NCBI GenBank assembly: GCA_005880605.1
Contig: VBIS01000083.1
Coordinates: forward strand, 1 to 21,190
Length of the DNA: 21,190 nt
Direction of reading: 5' to 3'
Origin: Chloroflexota bacterium
Lineage (GTDB): Bacteria; Chloroflexota; Dormibacteria; CF-121
Shown here: piece after piece, positions 7,150-13,818 of the stretch
How positions within the stretch are numbered: the first letter of the stretch is position 1
Layout: each line of letters begins with the position of its first letter
Position numbers and translations under genes: made by a program
Notes under the pieces: generated by a model
What the model was told of the DNA's origin: nothing
Databases searched by the model: none
Seen by the model: the letters and a program-made list of their open reading frames with translations, nothing else

Positions 7150-8604
7150 TTATTCGAGACTGACGAAGACGTTCTTGACTTCCGTGTAGAGCTGGAGCGC
7201 GTGCATGCCCAGCTCGCGGCCGATGCCGCTGCGTTTGTAGCCGCCGAAGGGTGCCTCCTGGTGGACGCTCCGGCTGCTGTTGATGCTCAGCACGCCGGTC
7301 TTGACGCCCCGCGCGACGCGCAGCGCGCGGCCGATATCGCGCGTCCAGATCGAACCCGAGAGCCCGTAGGGGGTGTCATTGACCAGCCCCAGCACTTCAT
7401 CCTCGTCGCTAAAGGGGATGATGGTCAGCACCGGGCCGAAGATTTCTTCCTGGGCGATCCGCATGCGGTTATCGGCGCGATCGAACACCGTCGGCTCGAG
7501 ATAGCTGCCGCGCGCCAGCACGCCCCCTGGGGCCGAGCCGCCGGATAGCAGCCGGGCACCCTCTCGCTGCCCCACCTCGACGTACGCACTGACGCGCTCG
7601 CGTTGCTTCATTGAAATCAGCGGACCAATCTCGGTGGCCGAATCGAGGGGGTCGCCTACTTTTAGTTGCCGGCTGCCTGCCGCCACCCGCTGGTCGAATT
7701 CCTCGGCGATGGAGCGATGCACGAAGGCGCGGCTGCGGGCGCAACAGTCCTGGCCGGCATTGCCGAAGACGCTACTGACCGCGGCCGGCACGGCTTTTTC
7801 CAGGTCGGCGTCCTGAAAAACAATGTTGGGCGACTTTCCACCAAGCTCGAGCGAGACACGGGTGATGTTGGGTGCGGCTTGCTGCAGGATGCTGACGCCG
7901 GTCAGCGTCTCGCCGGTGAAGGCGATCTTGTCGACGCCCGGGTGGCCGGCGAGCGCGTTGCCGGTGGTCGCGCCCGGTCCCGTGATGACGTTGAGCACGC
8001 CCTTGGGTAGACCAGCGTCGAGCGCGATCCGCCCCAGCTCCAGTGCGGTCAGCGGCGTGTAGCTCGCCGGCTTCAGGATCGCGGCGTTGCCAGCGGCCAG
8101 GGCCGGGGCGACCTTCCAGGACGCGATCGTGAGGGGGAAGTTCCAGGGCACGATCAGCGCCACCACCCCGACCGGCTCGCGCAAGGTGAAGTCGAGGCCG
8201 GGCGCGGTCACCGGGATCGTCTCCCCGTAGATCCTGGTGGCGGCTCCCGCGTAGTACTCGAAGCATTGCGCCGCGCCCAGCACCTCGTCGCGGGCATCGC
8301 GGATCGGCTTGCCGGCATTGCGCGCCTCGAGCGTCGCCAGCCGGTCGACATCGGCGCGGATCAGCTCCGCAATCTTGTAGAGGACCTTGGCGCGGGCACT
8401 GGCCGGCGCCTCACTCCAGCTCCCGCGCTCGAACGCTTCGCGCGCGGCCTTGACCGCGCCATCGACGTCGGCCGGAGAGGCGACGGCCGCGCGGGCCATG
8501 ACCTCCGAGGTGGCCGGCTCGACGATGTCGAAGGTCTTTTCCTCCTGCCCGCTTCGCCATTCCCCGCCGATCAGCAGCTTGGCCGGGCTCTCGACCGTGA
8601 CCAT
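7150..8604 (-). CDS. NAD(P)-dependent aldehyde dehydrogenase (PuuC/betaine-aldehyde-dehydrogenase-like)
   Basis: A 484-residue aldehyde dehydrogenase of normal length. Visible: VPWNFPL (152-158, with catalytic Asn155), LKPAS (177-181, cofactor Lys178), the general base Glu253 in LELGGKSPN, the catalytic cysteine in GNAGQDCCARSR (Cys287 most likely) and the C-terminal FGGYKRSGIGRELG. Where most relatives have FTGSTEVG this one has FTGETLTG at 229-236. The open frame extends far upstream to 8922, but that part is antiparallel-free overlap with the SDR gene. The ATG at 8604 gives the standard N-terminus and forms a TGATG overlap with the SDR stop. In context it probably oxidises an aldehyde made from an amine or its gamma-glutamyl conjugate (inference). 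Confidence 0.92.
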   Translation of the reverse strand: MVTVESPAKLLIGGEWRSGQEEKTFDIVEPATSEVMARAAVASPADVDGAVKAAREAFERGSWSEAPASARAKVLYKIAELIRADVDRLATLEARNAGKPIRDARDEVLGAAQCFEYYAGAATRIYGETIPVTAPGLDFTLREPVGVVALIVPWNFPLTIASWKVAPALAAGNAAILKPASYTPLTALELGRIALDAGLPKGVLNVITGPGATTGNALAGHPGVDKIAFTGETLTGVSILQQAAPNITRVSLELGGKSPNIVFQDADLEKAVPAAVSSVFGNAGQDCCARSRAFVHRSIAEEFDQRVAAGSRQLKVGDPLDSATEIGPLISMKQRERVSAYVEVGQREGARLLSGGSAPGGVLARGSYLEPTVFDRADNRMRIAQEEIFGPVLTIIPFSDEDEVLGLVNDTPYGLSGSIWTRDIGRALRVARGVKTGVLSINSSRSVHQEAPFGGYKRSGIGRELGMHALQLYTEVKNVFVSLE

Positions 8605-9362
8605 CAGAAGTAGTTTGACGTAATGCCGCCATCGACCACGAGGGCGGCGCCGTTGGTCCAGCTCGATTCGTCCGACGCCAGGTAGATGGCCAGCGATACC
8701 ACGTCGTCGGCGTGCCCGAACCGTCCCATCGGGATCCGATTCAGACGCACCCGTTTCTTGTTTTCGTCTTTGAGCAGGTCTCGCATCAGCGGCGTCTCGA
8801 TTGGTCCCGGGCAGATGGCATTGCTGCGAATGCCCTTCGGCCCGAACTGCACCGCAAGCGACTTGGTGAGGGCGATCACCGCGCCCTTGCTGGCGGTATA
8901 GGCGTCCTGCGGGACCGTGCAACCGACGAGCGCCACGAAGGAGGCGATGTTGATCACCGAGCCACCGCCGGCCCTGATCAATTCGGGGATGCCGTGCTTG
9001 CAGCAGAAGGCCAGGCCCTTGACGTTGATCGCCATCGTCCGGTCCCAGATCGCGTCGGTTGTCGTCAGCACCGACTCGTCGGCCTCATCGAAGATGCCGG
9101 CATTGTTGTAGAGCACGTCGAGCTTGCCGAAGTGGTCGACCGCGGTCTTGACGCACACGGCGACGTCGGCCTCACGGGTGACGTCGGCGGTCGCGGCCAG
9201 CGCCTGTCCCTGCAGGCTCGCGACGGTTTCATGGACAGCGGTGGGGTTCACGTCCACGGCGACCACCCTGGCGCCTTCGCGGACGAAGGCATGCGTCGCC
9301 TCGCGTCCCATGCCGCTTCCTGCGCCGGTGATCATCGCGACCTTACCGTCGAGTCGTCCCAT
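8604..9362 (-). CDS. Short-chain dehydrogenase/reductase (SDR), classical type
   Basis: A 252-residue classical SDR. The cofactor motif TGAGSGMG lies at 12-19, Asp37 ends beta 2 (suggesting NAD over NADP), and NNAG is at 86-89. The catalytic tetrad is Asn113, Ser141, Tyr155 and Lys159 (YTASK), followed by CPGPIETPL. The start was moved from an upstream in-frame GTG (9383) to the ATG at 9362, because a purine-rich Shine-Dalgarno (GGGGAGGG) lies directly before it and MGRLDGKVAMITGA is the usual SDR N-terminus. It overlaps the aldehyde dehydrogenase start by one base (TGATG). The substrate is unknown. In the amine-catabolic context it occupies the slot where PuuB-like oxidases sit in known pathways, but it is not homologous to them. 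Confidence 0.9.
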   Translation of the reverse strand: MGRLDGKVAMITGAGSGMGREATHAFVREGARVVAVDVNPTAVHETVASLQGQALAATADVTREADVAVCVKTAVDHFGKLDVLYNNAGIFDEADESVLTTTDAIWDRTMAINVKGLAFCCKHGIPELIRAGGGSVINIASFVALVGCTVPQDAYTASKGAVIALTKSLAVQFGPKGIRSNAICPGPIETPLMRDLLKDENKKRVRLNRIPMGRFGHADDVVSLAIYLASDESSWTNGAALVVDGGITSNYF

Positions 9363-9382
9363 CTCCCTCCCCTGAAAGTTCA

Positions 9383-9409
9383 CGAGGCGCGAGCCCGGCC
9401 CGCGCCTCG
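9383..9409 (-). other. Intercistronic hairpin between permease and SDR genes
   Basis: A perfect 9-bp inverted repeat, CGAGGCGCG and CGCGCCTCG, with a 9-base loop, in the 65-base gap between the permease stop (9428) and the SDR start (9362). On the transcribed minus strand it is not followed by a U-run, so it is not a standard terminator. It may act as an mRNA-stability or processing element that sets different permease and enzyme levels. Confidence 0.55.
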
Positions 9410-9427
9410 CGTCGGTCTACAGGTTGC

Positions 9428-11041
9428 TCAGACGCGTTGCGGCGCGAGGGTTGGCGCTGGCTCAGTCACGCCGGGCTCGCGGTAGATCGATCCCTTCTCT
9501 GTCTCCTGCTCCAGGCGGCGCATCTCATCCTCCGAGCCCATGATGATCGGGCCCGTGTAGTGGTTCTTGCCCCAGAGGAGATAGTAGAGGCCGCCGATGA
9601 TGAGAAAGATCGCCACCGCCGGTCCGGCCCATGTGCCGGTGGCGGTGAGCCAGCCGATCACGTCGCCCGTGTAGTTTGCGCTGTACTCCGGAAGCATCAG
9701 TACGACGCTGATGAACGCCACCCAGAGCACGGCGACCCACGCAACGATGGGCCAGTAGCGGCCGAGGTTCCAGGGGCCGGGCTTCCATCGATCCGGATAG
9801 ATCAGCGCCAGCAACACCGGGATCACGTAGGAGACGTAAAGCCCGATGACAGAAATCGACACCACGATCGAGTAGACGGCCGGGACCGGGAATTGCGCCA
9901 GGGCTGGGATGAAGGCAATGATCGCCGCCACCCAGATGGCGCGCGCCGGCGTCCTGTATTTCTTGCTAACGACGTGCAGCCACTTCGAGCCGGGCAGCGC
10001 ACCGTCGCGACTGAAGGCGAACAACATGCGGGAGTTCGAGGTGATCGAGCTCAGCCCGCAGAAGGCCTGCGCGATCACGAATCCCGCGAACAACATCAGG
10101 CCCCCGGTCGAGCCCAACGCGTTCTTGACGATGTCGAGCACCGGGTTCGTGCTGGCCGCCGTCTTGGCAAGGTCCGGGATGGCCAAGGTCAGGGCAAGCA
10201 GCATCAGGTAGCCGAAGATCAACGACCAGAAGACGGAGTTAACGATCCCCCATGGGGCTCGTCGCGCCGGGTTGACGGTCTCTTCGGTGACGTGCGCGGA
10301 GGCGTCGTAGCCGGTAAACGTCCACTGAGCCAGCAGCAAGCCGACCAGGAAGGCGTAAATCGGAGAGCCGAAGCCCGAATTGTTGTACGACTGCGTGAAG
10401 GCGTAACTCAGCGGGTGAAGCGGATGAAGAATCCCCACGGCCACCAACAGAACGGCGATGACCCCGATATGCCACCAAACGCTGATGTCGGCGGCGCGCG
10501 CGGCCAGCCGCACGCCGACGTGATTTATCGTTGCCTGGACCGCCAGCAGGATCGCAAAGATGCTGATGACGCCCACCTTGCCGCCCGTGGTTGTGAGGTC
10601 GGATGGGTAGTTGAAGAGCGCGGTGAGTAAGGCGGCGGCAAATAACGCGTTGCCATAGACGATCCCAGTGGTGATCGTGATCTGGCCGATTAGGTTGAAC
10701 CAGCCGGTGATCCAGCCCCAGTGCTTGTTGCCGAGCTTGGCGGCCTGGTAGTAAAGAGCGCCGGCTGTCGGCAGCGCTGAGGCGAGCTGGGCCATTGCTG
10801 CAGCAACGATGAGCACCATGACGCCGACGAGCAGCCACCCGATTCCCATCTGCTGCGGCCCGCCATGGATCAGGCCGAAGCTGTAGAGGGTCAGGCCACC
10901 GGTCAGGACCGAGATGATAGTGAACGAGATCGCGAAGTTGCTGAAACCACCCATGTCGCGGAACAACTGCTGCGCATAACCCATCTGATGCAGCCGGTCC
11001 GTATCGGCACGGATCTGCTCCTCCTTGGTCGCTGTCGGCAT
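9428..11041 (-). CDS. APC-superfamily amino acid/amine permease
   Basis: A 537-residue inner-membrane transporter with about twelve to thirteen hydrophobic helices from residue 33 to about 495. The first helix region, GGFSNFAISFTIISVLTGG, is the substrate-binding GG/S-rich segment typical of amino-acid/polyamine/organocation permeases, close in style to eukaryote-like GABA/choline permeases. An 18-20 residue charged N-terminus and an acidic, soluble C-terminal tail of about 40 residues flank the membrane core. ATG start with AAAGGAAGG 7 bases upstream. It is the first gene of the ten-gene minus-strand run and has its own predicted promoter. The genes that follow (SDR, aldehyde dehydrogenase, glutamine-synthetase-like) suggest that the imported compound is an amine or amino acid; its identity cannot be read from sequence. 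Confidence 0.9.
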   Translation of the reverse strand: MPTATKEEQIRADTDRLHQMGYAQQLFRDMGGFSNFAISFTIISVLTGGLTLYSFGLIHGGPQQMGIGWLLVGVMVLIVAAAMAQLASALPTAGALYYQAAKLGNKHWGWITGWFNLIGQITITTGIVYGNALFAAALLTALFNYPSDLTTTGGKVGVISIFAILLAVQATINHVGVRLAARAADISVWWHIGVIAVLLVAVGILHPLHPLSYAFTQSYNNSGFGSPIYAFLVGLLLAQWTFTGYDASAHVTEETVNPARRAPWGIVNSVFWSLIFGYLMLLALTLAIPDLAKTAASTNPVLDIVKNALGSTGGLMLFAGFVIAQAFCGLSSITSNSRMLFAFSRDGALPGSKWLHVVSKKYRTPARAIWVAAIIAFIPALAQFPVPAVYSIVVSISVIGLYVSYVIPVLLALIYPDRWKPGPWNLGRYWPIVAWVAVLWVAFISVVLMLPEYSANYTGDVIGWLTATGTWAGPAVAIFLIIGGLYYLLWGKNHYTGPIIMGSEDEMRRLEQETEKGSIYREPGVTEPAPTLAPQRV

Positions 11042-11096
11042 GCTTATGCCTTCCTTTGCCCGAGCAAAATTCGATCCCCCAATTCGGGCTGCTCAT

Positions 11097-11125
11097 ATTT
11101 GATGCTCGACCCTCGCCAAAGTCAA
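11097..11125 (-). promoter_or_regulatory. Predicted sigma70-type promoter for the permease-led gene run
   Basis: On the minus strand, TTGACT (11120-11125) is separated by 17 bases from TCAAAT (11097-11102, 4 of 6 matches to TATAAT). It lies 55 bases upstream of the permease ATG, in an AT-richer patch of the 156-base divergent gap between the permease and the plus-strand transglycosylase gene. Downstream of it the leader contains a GAGCA/TGCTC inverted repeat and two CGAATT direct repeats. Confidence 0.5.
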
Positions 11126-11197
11126 GGGACGGGCGGGCCTTAACAACAATTTGCGCCGGACGGGCAAGCCGGACCGCCCCCGTCCCGTTGCCGTCTC

Positions 11198-11761
11198 ATG
11201 CCCAAACTCCCACGCCTGGTGGTCGCGATCGCGGCCGCCGCCAGTCTGACCCTTGCCTTAGCCGGCCAGCCAGCCTACGCCGCCGCCAAGAAGAGCACGC
11301 GGCCCGTCGCTCGCGTTGTCCATCGGGCGGTCAGGCCTCCCGCCCGGCTCACGACCGCCCAGGCCCGCGCCATCCTCATCCGGGCCGCCCGGCATCACAA
11401 TCTGAACCCGAACTTCGTGCTCGCCGTCTCCTACTGGGAGAGCGGCTGGAAGCAATCGGCGCTCTCGCGCACCGGCGCCGTCGGCCTGATGCAGGTCGAG
11501 CCGTACACCGCTGCCTGGGCCGGGCCCGCGCTGCTCCACCGGCGCGTCAATCTCAACAATCCGGTCGACAACGCGGAGATGGGGGCCGCTCTGCTCCGCT
11601 CCTACCTCGACCAGCTCCACGACCCGCGGCTCGTCCTGGCCGCTTATTACCAGGGCCTCGCCGGGGTCCGGCGCTACGGCATCTACCGCAGCAGCCAGAC
11701 GTACGTCAATGGCATCTGGCGACTCCGTAACCAGTTCCAGGCCGCGCACCTCGGCGGCTGA
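11198..11761 (+). CDS. Secreted lytic transglycosylase (SLT domain)
   Basis: A 187-residue exported peptidoglycan-cleaving enzyme. An N-terminal signal peptide (hydrophobic stretch 8-22, likely cleavage after AYA at about residue 27) precedes a short basic linker and an SLT/lysozyme-like domain from about residue 52. The catalytic Glu81 lies in SYWESGWKQSALS, followed by the family motif GAVGLMQVEP (93-102) and AAYYQG near 155. The single domain and short length indicate a minimal transglycosylase, possibly for wall remodelling. No convincing Shine-Dalgarno precedes the ATG. The gene is divergent from the permease, with the hemerythrin gene 78 bases downstream. Confidence 0.88.
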   Translation: MPKLPRLVVAIAAAASLTLALAGQPAYAAAKKSTRPVARVVHRAVRPPARLTTAQARAILIRAARHHNLNPNFVLAVSYWESGWKQSALSRTGAVGLMQVEPYTAAWAGPALLHRRVNLNNPVDNAEMGAALLRSYLDQLHDPRLVLAAYYQGLAGVRRYGIYRSSQTYVNGIWRLRNQFQAAHLGG

Positions 11762-11785
11762 CGGCTAGCCCTCCGGGCCATCATT

Positions 11786-11819
11786 CTGATATCGTAACTA
11801 TCAGCTTTTGATATATCAA
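11786..11819. promoter_or_regulatory. Pair of TGATA/TATCA inverted repeats upstream of the hemerythrin gene
   Basis: Two dyads sit in an AT-rich island in otherwise GC-rich DNA. The first is CTGATA (11786-11791), 7 bases, TATCAG (11799-11804). The second is the perfect 12-bp palindrome TTGATATATCAA (11808-11819). All four half-sites read TGATA. They lie 20-54 bases before the hemerythrin ATG (11840), where an operator or promoter would be expected. The Shine-Dalgarno AGGGAGGT (11823-11830) follows at once. The cognate regulator is not known and is not in this window. Confidence 0.5.
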
Positions 11820-11839
11820 CGTAGGGAGGTCTGGTAGCG

Positions 11840-12283
11840 ATGGACGCAATCCAACTGTTGAAGAACGACCACAAGAAAGTCGAGAGGATCTTTTCGGACC
11901 TGGAGAACAAGACGGACGATCGCCGGGCGCTGTTCCCGGAGCTTGACCGGGAGCTGACCGTGCACGCTGAGATCGAGGAGAAAATTTTCTACCCCGCCGC
12001 GAAGCAGGCAGAGCCGACGCGCGACCTGGTGCTGGAGTCGATCGAGGAGCATAGGCAGATCAAGATGGTCCTTGCCGACCTCGAGCAGACCGACATGCGG
12101 ACGGCGCAATGGGCCGCCGATCTCAAGGTGCTCAAGGAAGATGTGATGCACCACGTCGGTGAAGAAGAGGACGAACTCTTCCCCAAGGTCCAAAAGATTC
12201 TCTCGAAAGAGCAACTCGAAGCACTGGGCACCCGCATGGAGGCGATGAAGGCGCAACTCCTGTCCGCCGCCAGAAGCCGCTAA
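11840..12283 (+). CDS. Hemerythrin HHE domain protein
   Basis: A 147-residue four-helix-bundle protein with a complete di-iron ligand set: His11 (NDHKKVE), His42 and Glu46 (VHAEIEEKIFYP), His71 (EEHRQIK), and His105 and Glu109 (HHVGEEEDELFP). Hemerythrins bind O2, NO or iron and serve in oxygen sensing, storage or protection. There is no signal peptide or extra domain, so it is a free cytoplasmic protein. The start is supported by AGGGAGGT 9 bases upstream. A cyclic-nucleotide-binding protein gene follows 114 bases later, separated by a palindromic repeat. The upstream TGATA dyads suggest specific control. The physiological ligand is not determinable from sequence. Confidence 0.92.
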   Translation: MDAIQLLKNDHKKVERIFSDLENKTDDRRALFPELDRELTVHAEIEEKIFYPAAKQAEPTRDLVLESIEEHRQIKMVLADLEQTDMRTAQWAADLKVLKEDVMHHVGEEEDELFPKVQKILSKEQLEALGTRMEAMKAQLLSAARSR

Positions 12284-12304
12284 GCCTCGTAGCGTTCTGA
12301 TCGA

Positions 12305-12340
12305 CCCTCCCCCGTTTACGGGGGAGGGCAGGGTTGGGGC
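12305..12340 (+). repeat. REP-like palindromic repeat, copy 1 (full)
   Basis: Arms CCCTCCCCCG (12305-12314) and CGGGGGAGGG (12319-12328) with a TTTA loop form a 10-bp stem. The tail CAGGGTTGGGGC follows. The right arm plus tail reads G5-A-G3-CA-G3-TT-G4 (12320-12339), a canonical G-quadruplex pattern. It lies between the hemerythrin and cyclic-nucleotide-binding genes. No U-run follows, so it is unlikely to be a simple terminator. Confidence 0.85.
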
Positions 12341-12397
12341 ACGAGGCGCGGCCCGGTGAGGTATCGTAGGGTCGGGTTCAGCACGCAGGAGGAATCG

Positions 12398-12823
12398 ATG
12401 GCTGTCAAGACCGATCCAACCGAATCACTTAGACGGGTCCCACTCCTCGCGGGCCTCGACCGCAAGGAGTTGGAGCTCCTCGCAAAGCTTGCCAAAGAGC
12501 AGCGCTACGAGCCCGGCGCCACCATCGTGAAGTCCGGTGCCAGCGGGCACGGCCTGTACATCATCAAGGAGGGGACCGTGTCCGTGGTGCGCGACGGCCA
12601 AAAGGTCGCCTCAATGGGACCGGGTCAGTTCTTTGGCGAGATCTCGGTGCTCGATGGCGGCCCGAGGACGGCCGACGTCAAGGCGGACTCCGACACGGTC
12701 TGCTTGACGCTGATCTCCTGGGAGATCAAGCCCCTCCTGATGGACAATGCCGCCATCTCGTACAAGATGTTGCTGGAAATGGTCAAGCGTCTGCGGTCTC
12801 AAGCGCCCCAAATTCACGACTAG
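12398..12823 (+). CDS. Stand-alone cyclic nucleotide-binding domain protein
   Basis: A 141-residue protein consisting almost entirely of one cNMP-binding beta-barrel (CAP effector-domain fold). The phosphate-binding cassette FFGEISVLDGGPRTADV (78-94) retains the conserved Glu81 and Arg90 that contact ribose and cyclic phosphate, and the Gly-rich turns at 40 and 75 are also typical. No helix-turn-helix, kinase or channel domain is attached, so it must act through a partner or as a simple sensor or adaptor. The start at ATG 12398 was chosen over an upstream in-frame GTG (12356) because AGGAGG lies 5 bases before it and the upstream residues do not look like the family. It converges on the zinc-ribbon gene at 12867. 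Confidence 0.88.
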   Translation: MAVKTDPTESLRRVPLLAGLDRKELELLAKLAKEQRYEPGATIVKSGASGHGLYIIKEGTVSVVRDGQKVASMGPGQFFGEISVLDGGPRTADVKADSDTVCLTLISWEIKPLLMDNAAISYKMLLEMVKRLRSQAPQIHD

Positions 12824-12838
12824 ATAACGCTCGCGCCT

Positions 12839-12867
12839 CCCTCCCCCTCTGAGGGCCGGGTGGGGGC
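12839..12867 (+). repeat. REP-like palindromic repeat, copy 2 (degenerate)
   Basis: The left arm CCCTCCCCC (12839-12847) and loop TCT are intact, but the right arm is reduced to GAGGG; the tail becomes CCGGGTGGGGGC. It sits in the 43-base gap between two convergent genes and abuts the stop codon of the minus-strand zinc-ribbon gene. The loss of the G5 tract removes the strong hairpin and leaves only three good G-tracts. Confidence 0.65.
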
Positions 12868-13817
12868 TATGGTCCCGTCAGGAAATCGTGCGCCACCCAA
12901 CCGTGCGCTTCGTGCCACCAGAGTCGCCCATCGGCATAGTTCGGGCCGCCATCGATGTGCACCGTGGTGCCATCGTGCACGCAGCCAACGACGGTGCCGT
13001 TGAGACTGGCCTGATCTCGCACGTTGGCGCAGTTGCCTGGCACGTGGACGGTGGCGTCATGGCCGACCAGCGGACTCAGCTGGCCCGGTAGCCCACACGT
13101 CGCCTCGAGGAAATGCCAGCTGTTACTGGCACGGTAGACGTAACTGACACATTGGCGACCGCTGGTGCCGGCGGTGGAAAACAACACCGCGGCGGCATCC
13201 TGACCCATGGTCTCGCGAGCAATCGTCAGGCAGGGCCCGCTGCTCCCACACCTGGTGGCGGCATACGGCAAGCCGGTTTTCGCCTTGACCCCGGCGATCG
13301 CCACGGCCCGCGGTGAATTCGCGGCTGGCGTCACGCTAGTCGTCAACGGCTGGCTCTCGCTGGCCTGTCGCGCGGCCACCGGCCGGATCGCCGGCAGCAG
13401 CACATACGCCAGTGGTGCGATGAGCAGGACCGCCAACACGGCCGCGACGACGAGGACGAGCCGTGAGACCCGCGGTGGCCGCAGCCTGGGGATCACGATC
13501 CCGGGCAGGCGTAGGTGCGGCCACGCGATCAATGGGACGCTGAGGCGTGGCCACGCAATCGAGGGCACGGAGAGCCGGGGTATCTGTGGCACGGCCAGTC
13601 TCGGATGCGCGACGGCCGGCGTTCTGGGCCCCGGGTCCGGCTCAGGCGGGACGGGCGCCTCAGGCACGAACGTCGCCAGGGCCATGCCCGCGGGCGACGA
13701 CTCCATGGGTCCACCGCACCGCTCGCACCAGATATCAATGCCCAGGTTGGGGTACGCGCAGGATGGGCAGCGCACCGCCGTGCCAGTGGCTCTCTCCTTC
13801 GAACCCACCTTGAGCAC
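12867..13817 (-). CDS. Zinc-ribbon membrane protein with PRL repeats and C-terminal SH3-like domain
   Basis: A 316-residue protein of unknown function. An N-terminal zinc ribbon has C17-x2-C20 and C31-x2-C34. A Pro-rich linker (52-71) leads into five short imperfect repeats of PRLxVPxI type (72-118), then one transmembrane helix (about 120-143). The outer part contains five further Cys and ends with a bacterial SH3-like module (about 250-316, ANVRDQASLNGTVVGCVHDG and WWHEAHGWVAHDFL). The topology places the zinc ribbon in the cytoplasm and the SH3-like part outside, where such domains often contact cell wall. The start is GTG, 1 base after the stop of the upstream zinc-ribbon gene, so the two are coupled. 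Later starts (for example GTG before RCPSC) are possible. Function is not assigned. Confidence 0.78.
   Translation of the reverse strand: MLKVGSKERATGTAVRCPSCAYPNLGIDIWCERCGGPMESSPAGMALATFVPEAPVPPEPDPGPRTPAVAHPRLAVPQIPRLSVPSIAWPRLSVPLIAWPHLRLPGIVIPRLRPPRVSRLVLVVAAVLAVLLIAPLAYVLLPAIRPVAARQASESQPLTTSVTPAANSPRAVAIAGVKAKTGLPYAATRCGSSGPCLTIARETMGQDAAAVLFSTAGTSGRQCVSYVYRASNSWHFLEATCGLPGQLSPLVGHDATVHVPGNCANVRDQASLNGTVVGCVHDGTTVHIDGGPNYADGRLWWHEAHGWVAHDFLTGP
13464..13604 (-). repeat. In-gene tandem repeat encoding PRLxVPxI units
   Basis: Residues 72-118 of the zinc-ribbon/SH3-like protein comprise five imperfect units beginning PRLAVPQI, PRLSVPSI, PRLSVPLI, PHLRLPGI and PRLRPPRV, mostly ten residues apart, just before the transmembrane helix. 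At DNA level the two central units share GCGTGGCCACGC-like blocks, suggesting growth by duplication. Confidence 0.75.
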
Positions 13818-13818
13818 G

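Noticed and set aside
8605..8922. N-terminal extension of the aldehyde dehydrogenase frame to 590 residues
   Set aside because: It reads the 3' part of the SDR gene in another frame; the ATG at 8604 gives the normal family start and a TGATG coupling.
9437..10630. 397-residue plus-strand open frame opposite the permease
   Set aside because: Highly charged, low-complexity shadow of a membrane-protein gene with no motif; the permease on the other strand is certain.
12305..12328. Repeat copy 1 as a Rho-independent terminator for hemerythrin
   Set aside because: The stem is strong but no T-run follows and the same element occurs in other contexts, including inside an open frame, so it is better called a repeat.
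12340..12356. CACGAGGCGCG plus GCCCGG match to the hairpin region at 9381-9397
   Set aside because: An 11-base GC-rich match without the second arm; probably chance in high-GC DNA.
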